DNA of 5,313 bases from Pseudomonas sp. (lineage in GTDB: Bacteria; Pseudomonadota; Gammaproteobacteria; Pseudomonadales; Pseudomonadaceae): the NCBI GenBank assembly GCA_007117785.1, contig SKFV01000187.1:1-5313 (forward strand), given 5' to 3'. Positions 1-5,059 of the stretch are shown piece after piece. Made by a program: the position numbers and the translations under genes. Position 1 is the first letter of the stretch. Each line of letters starts with the position of its first letter. The notes under the pieces were generated by a model. That model was not told the DNA's origin, ran no database searches, and saw only the letters and a program-made list of their open reading frames with translations.

Positions 1-40
1 GCTGGAGATGCTGGTCAATCAGCGCTGGATAGCCATCTAG
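1..40 (+). CDS. bpt: C-terminal end of arginyl/leucyl-tRNA--protein transferase (partial)
   Basis: Only the last 12 whole codons are present, ending at TAG (38-40); the frame reads LEMLVNQRWIAI. I recall Pseudomonas aspartate/glutamate leucyltransferases (Bpt, also called Ate) ending in a very similar (E)LLVNQRW-type tail. These enzymes add Leu or Arg to protein N-termini with acidic residues, marking them for ClpS/ClpAP degradation. The gene's place directly upstream of infA on the same strand matches the aat-ate-infA order known in pseudomonads. The call rests on a dozen residues plus synteny, so it is tentative; the catalytic part lies outside the window. Confidence 0.6.
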   Translation, partial: LEMLVNQRWIAI

Positions 41-76
41 CAAGCCTTCAAAGTTACCTGCGCCACTGCAACCACC

Positions 77-106
77 TTGATATCAGACACATAATCTCGC
101 TATTTA
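77..106 (+). promoter_or_regulatory. Candidate sigma70 promoter for infA
   Basis: TTGATA (77-82, five of six matches to the -35 consensus) is followed after 18 bases by TATTTA (101-106, a weaker -10). The surrounding stretch is AT-rich compared with the flanking coding DNA. It would give a 5' leader of about 140 nt before infA. This is read by eye only; CATAAT at 90-95 looks more like a -10 but has no suitably spaced -35. Confidence 0.35.
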
Positions 107-121
107 ACAGATTAATTACCG

Positions 122-150
122 CTGAAACTTGGCGCTCGGCGCCTTTTCAG
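122..150 (+). repeat. Inverted repeat/hairpin between bpt and infA
   Basis: CTGAAA (122-127) pairs with TTTCAG (145-150). Inside, GGCGC (131-135) pairs with GCGCC (139-143) around a TCG loop, leaving a small 3/1 internal loop. The inner stem is followed by TTTT, so it could act as a weak terminator for bpt. It could equally be a structured element in the infA leader if the promoter at 77-106 is real. The function is inferred. Confidence 0.4.
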
Positions 151-252
151 GCACAATTGCTCACCTTTTTCGCGGGTAAAGACTGCCAGCGGCCATTACA
201 GCGGCCCGGTTCAGCCCGCTACTTGATTGAATTGACTTGAGGTTTCTGCTTA

Positions 253-471
253 ATGGCAAAAGAAGACAGCATTGAAATGGAAGGCACCATCATCGACACA
301 CTGCCGAACACCATGTTCCGTGTCGAGCTGGAAAACGGCCATGTCGTGACTGCTCATATCTCCGGCAAAATGCGCAAGAATTACATCCGCATTCTCACCG
401 GCGACAAGGTACGCGTTGAACTGACCCCCTACGACCTGACCAAGGGTCGCATTACCTACCGCGCTCGCTAA
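253..471 (+). CDS. infA: Translation initiation factor IF-1
   Basis: This 72-residue protein is full length for bacterial IF-1 and consists of a single S1-type OB-fold domain. Hallmarks are MAKEDSIEMEGTI at the start, the P-N-T-MFRVELENGH strand pair (about 18-29), HISGKMRKNYIRI (about 35-47) and the closing GRITYR (about 65-70). IF-1 binds the 30S ribosomal A site and works with IF-2 and IF-3 in start-site selection. The start is supported by GAGG at 239-242, ten bases ahead of the ATG; this GAGG ends a run of four TTGA units (223-240). The gene follows the transferase tail on the same strand and ends 72 bases before a strong terminator. In pseudomonads clpA usually lies next door; here a dehydrogenase gene does. 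Confidence 0.98.
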   Translation: MAKEDSIEMEGTIIDTLPNTMFRVELENGHVVTAHISGKMRKNYIRILTGDKVRVELTPYDLTKGRITYRAR

Positions 472-543
472 TACCTCGCGCTTGTGGGCAGTCGGCTCCG
501 GCCTGCCCTTCTTCCCTGCACTGCTTTCTGAATCCCGCGCACA

Positions 544-572
544 AAAAACCCGCTCAGCGGGAGCGGGTTTTT
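544..572. terminator. Bidirectional intrinsic terminator between infA and the acyl-CoA dehydrogenase gene
   Basis: A perfect 12-bp stem, AAAAACCCGCTC (544-555) with GAGCGGGTTTTT (561-572), encloses the loop AGCGG. The arms supply a T run on either strand, so the hairpin can end infA on the plus strand and the dehydrogenase transcript on the minus strand. It lies between the convergent stop codons at 471 and 587. Confidence 0.93.
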
Positions 573-586
573 CGTTTCTGGCAGCC

Positions 587-1801
587 TCAGCGGCTAGGCG
601 GCAACATGCGACCCAGCTCAATCTTGCCGATTGAAGCGCGGTGCACTTCATCCGGACCATCAGCCAGACGCAAGGTGCGCTGCATGGCATACATGTAGGC
701 CAGCGGGAAGTCTTCCGATACCCCGGCACCACCATGCATCTGAATCGCCCGGTCGATCACGCGCAGCGCCACGTTCGGTGCCACAACCTTGATCTGGGCA
801 ATTTCGCTTTTCGCGACCTTGTTGCCTACGGTATCCATCATATAGGCCGCATTCAGCGTCAGCAGACGTGCCTGATTGATTTCAATCCGTGAATCGGCGA
901 TGTGATCGATGTTGCCACCCAGACGGGCCAGCGGACGACCAAAGGCTTCACGCTCGGTGGAACGCTTGCACATCAGTTCCAGTGCACGCTCGGCACAACC
1001 GATTGAGCGCATGCAGTGGTGGATACGACCTGGCCCGAGGCGACCCTGGGCAATCTCGAAACCACGGCCTTCACCCAGCAGTACATTGCTATATGGCACG
1101 CGAACATTCTCGAAGGTGACTTCAGCGTGCCCATGCGGCGCGTCGTCGTAACCGAAGACTGGCAGCGGGCGAACGACTTTCAGGCCAGGCGCGTCCATCG
1201 GCACCAGAATCATGGAATGTTGCTGGTGACGTGGCGCATCCGGGTTGGTCAGACCCATAAAAATCATGATCTTACAGCGCGGATCACAGGCACCCGAGGT
1301 CCACCACTTGCTGCCGTTGATGACCCACTCATCGCCTTCGCGAACAGCGCGTGCCTGCATGTTGGTCGCGTCAGAAGACGCCACACCCGGCTCGGTCATA
1401 CCGAAGCAGGAACGGATCTCGCCAGCCAACAGTGGCTTGAGCCACTTTTCTTTATGCTCTTCGGTACCGTAACGCACCAGTACTTCCATATTGCCAGTAT
1501 CCGGCGCGCTGCAGTTGAAGACCTCAGAGCCGATGTGCGAACGACCCATGAGCTCGGCCAGAGGCGCGTACTCAACGTTGGTCAGGCCTGCGCCCAGCTC
1601 GGACTCGGGCAGAAAGAGGTTCCACAGGCCAGCGGCCTTGGCCTTTTCCTTCAACTCTTCCACGATGGGAGTGGGCTGCCAGCGGTCACCCTCGGCAACC
1701 TGCTGCTCAAACACGTGTTCGTTGGGGAACACATGCTCCTGCATGAACGCATCAACGCGCTCGCGCAGTTCTTTTACTTTGGGGGAATATCCGAAATCCA
1801 T
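587..1801 (-). CDS. Acyl-CoA dehydrogenase, ACAD10/11-like
   Basis: This 404-residue FAD-dependent dehydrogenase would oxidise an acyl-CoA to the 2,3-enoyl-CoA and pass electrons to electron-transfer flavoprotein. The three ACAD parts are visible: a helical N-domain (about 1-130), a beta domain with MTEPGVASSD (135-144) and the flavin-side KWWTSGA (165-171), and a helical C-domain with R-x5-FG-x-P (residues 284-290 include EAFGRP) and QMHGGAG (354-360). At the position of the usual catalytic Glu near the C-terminus there is Asp381, in LADGPDEVH; this signature is typical of the ACAD10/11-like branch. No kinase-like domain is fused to it. The ATG at 1799-1801 follows AAGGCGG (minus strand, 1807-1813), a near-consensus ribosome site. 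The gene diverges from a LysR gene, a common regulator/target pairing. The substrate cannot be read from the sequence. Confidence 0.93.
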   Translation of the reverse strand: MDFGYSPKVKELRERVDAFMQEHVFPNEHVFEQQVAEGDRWQPTPIVEELKEKAKAAGLWNLFLPESELGAGLTNVEYAPLAELMGRSHIGSEVFNCSAPDTGNMEVLVRYGTEEHKEKWLKPLLAGEIRSCFGMTEPGVASSDATNMQARAVREGDEWVINGSKWWTSGACDPRCKIMIFMGLTNPDAPRHQQHSMILVPMDAPGLKVVRPLPVFGYDDAPHGHAEVTFENVRVPYSNVLLGEGRGFEIAQGRLGPGRIHHCMRSIGCAERALELMCKRSTEREAFGRPLARLGGNIDHIADSRIEINQARLLTLNAAYMMDTVGNKVAKSEIAQIKVVAPNVALRVIDRAIQMHGGAGVSEDFPLAYMYAMQRTLRLADGPDEVHRASIGKIELGRMLPPSR

Positions 1802-1829
1802 GATGACCGCCTTTTTTGAGTGTCTTGCA

Positions 1830-1857
1830 AATGTAAAACGTGTATTGACATCGTCAG
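1830..1857 (-). promoter_or_regulatory. Candidate promoter of the acyl-CoA dehydrogenase gene
   Basis: On the minus strand CTGACG (1857-1852) and TACATT (1835-1830) are spaced by 16 bases, each matching four of six consensus positions. Transcription would begin about 20-25 bases before the ATG at 1801. The dyad at 1831-1851 covers the whole spacer and most of the -10, which would suit control by the neighbouring LysR protein. This is a by-eye prediction. Confidence 0.3.
1831..1851. promoter_or_regulatory. 21-bp dyad, candidate LysR-type operator
   Basis: ATGTAAA (1831-1837), seven spacer bases and TTGACAT (1845-1851) form an inverted repeat matching at six of seven arm positions. It lies in the 165-bp gap between the divergent dehydrogenase and LysR genes. 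LysR-type regulators usually bind imperfect dyads in such gaps, though the textbook T-N11-A core is not centred here. The right arm also contains a perfect TTGACA (1845-1850, plus strand), which could be a -35 for the lysR gene, but no good -10 follows it. Confidence 0.4.
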
Positions 1858-1966
1858 CAGAAACTCTAGATCAGCCGCCTTGATTTATCTAACCTATTTT
1901 TGACGTGTATAAAGATTCATAAGCAATATATACTTGGCCGCTTGCTACCCCGTTAAGGAAGTTGCG

Positions 1967-2911
1967 ATGAACCTCAGTAAAGTTGACCTCAACCTGTTTA
2001 TTGTCTTTGATGCTATCTATACCGAGGCCAACCTGACCCGAGCCGGACAGATTGTCGGTATCACACAGCCCGCGGTCAGCAACGCCCTCGCCCGTCTGCG
2101 CGAAACCTTCAACGACCCGCTGTTTGTGCGCACGGCTCAGGGCATGGTGCCCACCCCGATGGCACAGAACATCATCACCCCGGTACGCAACGCCCTTCAG
2201 CTGTTGCGCGTTTCCGTGCAGGAAAGTCGCAGCTTTGTGCCCGAGCAAGCGACCAAAACCTACCGCATCAGCATGACTGACCTCACCGAAGCCGTCATCC
2301 TACCGCACTTGGTAGCGCGGGTCCGTCGCCTGGCGCCCGGCATCAACCTGGACAGCTTCCTGACCAAGCGTCGGGAGACCACCAAGGAACTGGCCGCTGG
2401 CCGGCTCGACTTTGCCATCGACGCCCCCCTGAATACCGACACCCAGGTTCGTCACGTCAAACTCTTTGAAGATCGCCACGTCTGCGTCATGCGCAAGGAT
2501 CACCCGCTGGCGAACAAGGACAGCATCAGTCTGGATGAGTATCTGGCACAATCACATATTCATATTTCCAGTCGTCGCAACGGCCTTGGCCACGTTGACC
2601 TGTCACTGGGCAAGATGGGCCTGCAGCGCCGCGTCATGCTGCGCTCACAACATTACCAGATGGCGCCGCTGGTACTGGAATCCACCGACATGGTGATGAC
2701 GGTGCACGAACGTTTCGCCCGCCGTCACAACCTGCACTGGGTCAGCCTGCCGATTTCCGATGTGCCGGCGATTGAAACCCACCTGTTTTGGCACGAAAGC
2801 ACGGATCAGGACCCGGCCAACCGCTGGATGCGCGAGCAAATCATCGAACTGTCGCAACAGGTACAGCGCAATAACAAGCGTGAGCAGGAAGCGCCAGAAA
2901 CCAATCACTGA
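1967..2911 (+). CDS. LysR-family transcriptional regulator
   Basis: Taken from ATG 1967 the protein has 314 residues, normal for the family. The N-terminus has the winged helix-turn-helix: VDLNLF (6-11), ANLTRAGQIVGITQPAVSNALARLRE (about 21-46, the recognition helix around QPAVSNALARLR) and DPLFVR (50-55). The rest (about 97-300) is the periplasmic-binding-protein-like effector domain, whose ligand I cannot deduce. An upstream in-frame TTG at 1934 would add 11 residues, but AAGGA (1955-1959), seven bases before ATG 1967, and the family-typical N-terminus favour the ATG. Divergence from the acyl-CoA dehydrogenase gene suggests it controls that gene and perhaps itself. The acidic/basic tail after about residue 300 (KREQEAPETNH) looks disordered. 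Confidence 0.95.
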   Translation: MNLSKVDLNLFIVFDAIYTEANLTRAGQIVGITQPAVSNALARLRETFNDPLFVRTAQGMVPTPMAQNIITPVRNALQLLRVSVQESRSFVPEQATKTYRISMTDLTEAVILPHLVARVRRLAPGINLDSFLTKRRETTKELAAGRLDFAIDAPLNTDTQVRHVKLFEDRHVCVMRKDHPLANKDSISLDEYLAQSHIHISSRRNGLGHVDLSLGKMGLQRRVMLRSQHYQMAPLVLESTDMVMTVHERFARRHNLHWVSLPISDVPAIETHLFWHESTDQDPANRWMREQIIELSQQVQRNNKREQEAPETNH

Positions 2912-2918
2912 TGTCTGT

Positions 2919-2940
2919 CCGGGCCGCGCTCGCGGCCCGG
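2919..2940. terminator. GC-rich hairpin between convergent lysR and DAHP synthase genes
   Basis: CCGGGCCGCG (2919-2928) and CGCGGCCCGG (2931-2940) are perfect complements around a two-base centre, so the real loop is probably six bases. It begins eight bases after the lysR stop and ends seven bases before the stop of the opposing gene. Neither strand has a T tract after the stem, so it may end transcription poorly or act with Rho or as a 3'-end stabiliser. The position suggests a shared terminator. Confidence 0.55.
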
Positions 2941-2947
2941 CAAACAC

Positions 2948-4018
2948 CTACCCCGCCAACTGACGAATCAGCCCTGCGGTATCCTCCCACCCCAGGCACG
3001 GGTCGGTCAGCGAGCAGCCAAACATCAGCTCGCCGCCATCATTCTGCCGCCCCGGCTGCAAGAAACTTTCCAGCATCAAACCGCGAATCGCCGAATTACC
3101 TGTGCGTCGCTGAGCAACAACCTGCCCGGAAATGCTCATCTGCCGCTGATGCTGCTTCTGCGCATTGTCATGACTGCAATCCACCATGATCGCCGGATTC
3201 ACGCCGGCTGACTCCAGCGCGCCAACCGCTGCATTGATACTGTCGGCATCGTAGTTGGTTATCCCGCGGCCACCGCGCAGAACCAGATGCGTATCCGGGT
3301 TCCCCGGGGTCTGTACCATTGCTGGCGAGCCCTGATCGCACAGCCCCAGATGGTGGTGGCTGTGAGCCGCAGACTGCATGGCATGTATCGCGGTCTGCAC
3401 GCTGCCATCGGTACCATTCTTGAAGCCGGTCGGCATCGGCAAGCCACTGACCATTTCCCGGTGAATCTGTGATTCCGTCGTGCGCGCACCCACTGCCGTC
3501 CAGCTGACCAGGTCATCCAGGTAGTGCATGGCCAGCGGATTCAACGCCTCGGTTGCCACCGGCAAGCCCATGGCGGCCAGCTCCAGCATCAATTGCCGTG
3601 ACCGCTGCACACCCTGGGCCATATCACCACTGCCATTGCGTTCAGGATCGTACAGCAGGCCTTTCCAGCCGAAGGTGGTCCGTGGCTTTTCCACATAGGC
3701 GCGCATCACCAGCAACACCTCGTCGTCAACCTCCTGCGCGACAACGGCCAAGCGCTCGGCATAGGTCAATGCGGCGTACTCGTCATGAATCGAACAGGGT
3801 CCGACGACTATCAATAGCCGATTATCCCGGCCATGCAAAATATCGCGTACCTGCTGGCGCTGCTGGCGGATCTGTGCGGCCAGTGCCGGCATCAAGGGCA
3901 GATGCTTGCGCACCTGTCCCGCGCTGGGTAGTGGCTGGCTCGTTCGCGCCGGTTCGGGCGCAGGCTGGGTAGCGCTGACAGAACTGGTCTGCACTGCTGA
4001 TGCGGTTATTGCGGTCAT
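2948..4018 (-). CDS. 3-deoxy-7-phosphoheptulonate (DAHP) synthase, class I (AroF/G/H type)
   Basis: This enzyme joins phosphoenolpyruvate and erythrose 4-phosphate, the first step of the shikimate pathway. With ATG 4018 it has 356 residues. Family motifs are VVGPCSIHD (71-79), EKPRTTFGWKG (110-120), GARTTESQ (177-184), GFKNGTDG (198-205), LRGG (247-250), DCSHDN (280-285), LMLESF (314-319) and SLTDPCLGWEDT (336-347). Cys75, His283, Glu317 and Asp339 align with the metal ligands of E. coli AroG; Arg106, Lys111, Arg113, Arg179, Lys200 and Arg248 with substrate-binding residues. The first 28 or so residues are a Pro/Ala/Ser/Thr-rich extension lacking in E. coli AroG. The position of AroG Ser180 (feedback site) is Pro194 (SGLPMP). 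Start: AAGGA lies seven bases ahead of ATG 4018, whereas an in-frame ATG at 4045 sits beside the terminator and is unlikely. Which aromatic acid inhibits it is not clear; AroF, AroG and AroH isozyme features are mixed. Confidence 0.96.
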   Translation of the reverse strand: MTAITASAVQTSSVSATQPAPEPARTSQPLPSAGQVRKHLPLMPALAAQIRQQRQQVRDILHGRDNRLLIVVGPCSIHDEYAALTYAERLAVVAQEVDDEVLLVMRAYVEKPRTTFGWKGLLYDPERNGSGDMAQGVQRSRQLMLELAAMGLPVATEALNPLAMHYLDDLVSWTAVGARTTESQIHREMVSGLPMPTGFKNGTDGSVQTAIHAMQSAAHSHHHLGLCDQGSPAMVQTPGNPDTHLVLRGGRGITNYDADSINAAVGALESAGVNPAIMVDCSHDNAQKQHQRQMSISGQVVAQRRTGNSAIRGLMLESFLQPGRQNDGGELMFGCSLTDPCLGWEDTAGLIRQLAG

Positions 4019-4043
4019 GTGTTTATCCTTGGGTCCGAACATC

Positions 4044-4079
4044 AAAAAGCCCCGGCTGGGCTACCAGTCGGGGCTTTTT
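4044..4079 (-). terminator. Intrinsic terminator in the DAHP synthase leader (attenuator terminator)
   Basis: On the minus strand AAAAAGCCCCG (4079-4069) pairs perfectly with CGGGGCTTTTT (4054-4044). An inner CTGG/CCAG stem (4067-4064 with 4059-4056) and a TAGC loop follow one A/C mismatch. It ends in five T and stands 26 bases upstream of the synthase ATG, with no gene ending between it and the leader ORF at 4130. A strong terminator placed between promoter and gene makes sense only as a conditional one. The symmetric arms would also work on the plus strand, but no plus-strand gene leads into it. Confidence 0.88.
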
Positions 4080-4087
4080 CACTCCGG

Positions 4088-4156
4088 TGGCAGCCTGGTT
4101 AGTCCGGGCTGCCATCCTGTCAAACAGGGTTAACTAAAACACAGGCGGCCCGAACT
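4088..4156 (-). promoter_or_regulatory. Competing RNA segments of an aromatic amino acid attenuator
   Basis: Segment 1, AGTTCGGGCCGCC (4156-4144), lies in leader codons 22-26, right after the Tyr codons. It can pair with segment 2, GGCAGCCCGGACT (4113-4101): 13 positions with one G-U and one C/A mismatch. Segment 2 can instead pair with segment 3: TGGCAGCC (4114-4107) with GGCTGCCA (4095-4088), eight perfect pairs. A small hairpin CCTGT-TTG-ACAGG (4128-4116) follows the leader stop. CTAACCAG (4102-4095) can also pair, with one bulge, with CTGGTAG (4067-4061) in the terminator's 5' half, a possible antiterminator contact. The complementarity is seen directly; which structures switch is inference. 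Confidence 0.65.
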
Positions 4157-4219
4157 CTGGCGATAATAAAAGCCAAAGCCAAACCAGGCCCACAGGGCTG
4201 CAACTGCCACCGGTTGCAT
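4130..4219 (-). CDS. Aromatic-rich leader peptide of the DAHP synthase gene
   Basis: A 29-codon ORF starts at ATG 4219-4217 and ends in TAA (4132-4130). Its middle reads LWAWFGFGFYYR: Trp10, Trp12, Phe13, Phe15, Phe17, Tyr18 and Tyr19, with a further Phe28. Such clustering of Trp, Phe and Tyr codons, 51 bases before an intrinsic terminator and upstream of the gene for the first aromatic pathway enzyme, marks a ribosome-mediated attenuation leader. Scarcity of a charged aromatic tRNA would stall the ribosome just before segment 1 (4156-4144). The start is uncertain: the frame is open upstream, with another ATG at 4264-4262 (44 residues, weak GAG close by) and a GTG at 4291-4289. No strong ribosome site precedes ATG 4219. 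If the predicted promoter is right, the transcript begins near 4265, which favours ATG 4219 or a nearly leaderless ATG 4264. Confidence 0.85.
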   Translation of the reverse strand: MQPVAVAALWAWFGFGFYYRQSSGRLCFS

Positions 4220-4271
4220 CCGGACAATTGATTCTGGGCGAGTGTGGGGCTGTGTCGTAGTCATAGGCTCA

Positions 4272-4299
4272 ATAATAACCGTAGTATTCACTGATGCAA
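4272..4299 (-). promoter_or_regulatory. Candidate promoter of the leader-DAHP synthase transcript
   Basis: On the minus strand TTGCAT (4299-4294) and TATTAT (4277-4272, five of six -10 matches) are 16 bases apart, in a locally AT-rich stretch just after the ybaK stop. Transcription would begin near 4265, giving a leader of about 245 nt. The -35 is weak, so an activator or read-through from ybaK is possible. Confidence 0.4.
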
Positions 4300-4326
4300 G
4301 CCTGAAAGATCAATAATGGCTACACA

Positions 4327-4794
4327 CTAATCTGCAATATCCGCCCACACGCCTTGCGTCAAACGCAGCAAATCATCAGGAATCAAGGCGATTTCCAGCC
4401 CACGCCGCCCGGCACTCACATACACCCGGGGACAATCGCTGGCGCTCTGGTGAATGACCGTTGGCAGCGCGCGTTTCTGCCCCAGTGGGCTGACACCACC
4501 CAGCACATAGCCACTGCTGCGCATTACCTCGGCTGGCGGCGCCATGTCAGCTTTCTTGCCACCCGCCGCTTTTGCCAATCGCTTGAGATTAAGCCGACAG
4601 CTGACTGGCAAAATGGCAGTGACCAACTGCTTGCCATCCAGTTTGACAATCAGGGTCTTGAACACCTGAGCGGGGTCCAACTGCAGCTTTTCCGCCGCTT
4701 CCAACCCGTAGGAGTCAGCATCCGGGTCATGTGGGTAACTATGAGTACGATACTCAATACCGGCTTTGTCAGCCGCGGCTATCGCGGGGGTCAT
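4327..4794 (-). CDS. ybaK: Cys-tRNA(Pro)/Cys-tRNA(Cys) deacylase YbaK
   Basis: This 155-residue protein is a full-length single-domain YbaK/EbsC enzyme, which hydrolyses Cys-tRNA(Pro) made in error by prolyl-tRNA synthetase. It resembles E. coli YbaK throughout: MTPAI start, HSYPHDPDADSYG (18-30), QVFKTLIV (43-50), GYVLGGVSPLGQK (95-107), YVSAGRRGLEI (125-135) and the ADIAD end. Lys46, in VFKTL, is at the position of the conserved essential lysine of the family; the GG (99-100) and SPLGQK loop form the rest of the substrate pocket. The start ATG (4794-4792) has AGGAAA (4806-4801) ahead of it. The gene reads toward the DAHP synthase, with its stop only about 60 bases before the leader ORF's upstream ATG and no terminator in between, so some read-through into the attenuator is possible. 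Confidence 0.95.
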   Translation of the reverse strand: MTPAIAAADKAGIEYRTHSYPHDPDADSYGLEAAEKLQLDPAQVFKTLIVKLDGKQLVTAILPVSCRLNLKRLAKAAGGKKADMAPPAEVMRSSGYVLGGVSPLGQKRALPTVIHQSASDCPRVYVSAGRRGLEIALIPDDLLRLTQGVWADIAD

Positions 4795-4839
4795 CAGCGC
4801 TTTCCTGAAGGTGACTGAAACAGGCTCACGGGACAGTGA

Positions 4840-4869
4840 TTAGCCGAAAAGGCCGCCATCGTGTATACT
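4840..4869 (+). promoter_or_regulatory. Candidate promoter of the divergent ATP-grasp-like gene
   Basis: TATACT (4864-4869, five of six -10 matches) has only a poor -35 (TTAGCC, 4840-4845) at 18 bases. It would leave a leader of about 185 nt before the ATG at 5060, within which I see no strong terminator or recognised riboswitch, only modest hairpins (CTTTGG 4942-4947 with CCAAAG 4962-4967; TTGCC 5006-5010 with GGCAA 5017-5021). A closer promoter may exist that I did not recognise. Confidence 0.3.
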
Positions 4870-4892
4870 AACTGCCGTCTATTCGCGGTCAT
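4865..4892 (-). promoter_or_regulatory. Candidate ybaK promoter
   Basis: On the minus strand ATGACC (4892-4887) and TAGTAT (4870-4865) are 16 bases apart, each matching four of six consensus bases. It would give a leader of about 65 nt before ybaK. The -10 overlaps, on the opposite strand, a candidate -10 for the divergent gene. Confidence 0.3.
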
Positions 4893-5059
4893 GTCGCTAT
4901 CGTTTCAGCGCATATCTCGCTTCTTATCAGGGGTTCGGCTACTTTGGGCCCGCTGACTGATCCAAAGCTTTTCAGCCAGCCTTGCCCGGTGACGCCCCCC
5001 TGTTATTGCCTTTTGCGGCAACGCGCATGATCCCATTCGCCACCATCTGGAGGCAACAC

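Noticed and set aside
250..735. 161-codon minus-strand ORF
   Set aside because: It overlaps infA, the terminator and the end of the dehydrogenase gene, resembles no family I know, and has no ribosome site; it is antisense shadow.
1016..1819. 267-codon plus-strand ORF
   Set aside because: It lies antisense across the clearly real acyl-CoA dehydrogenase gene and has no recognisable domain.
1934..1966. TTG start for the LysR gene, adding 11 residues
   Set aside because: ATG 1967 has a good ribosome site and gives the family-typical N-terminus.
4095..4123. Perfect TTGACA on the minus strand (4123-4118) as an internal promoter for the DAHP synthase gene
   Set aside because: No acceptable -10 lies 16-18 bases downstream (TAACCA or AACCAG), and the TTGACA falls within the CCTGT/ACAGG hairpin.
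4354..4818. 154-codon plus-strand ORF
   Set aside because: It mirrors ybaK on the other strand; ybaK matches its family end to end.
4891..4956. 21-residue upstream ORF before the ATP-grasp-like gene
   Set aside because: No ribosome site, no biased residue run and no terminator nearby; an ORF this short is expected by chance.
4942..4972. CTTTGG/CCAAAG hairpin followed by CTTTT as a terminator
   Set aside because: The stem is only six pairs with a 14-base loop and weak T run; too poor to call.
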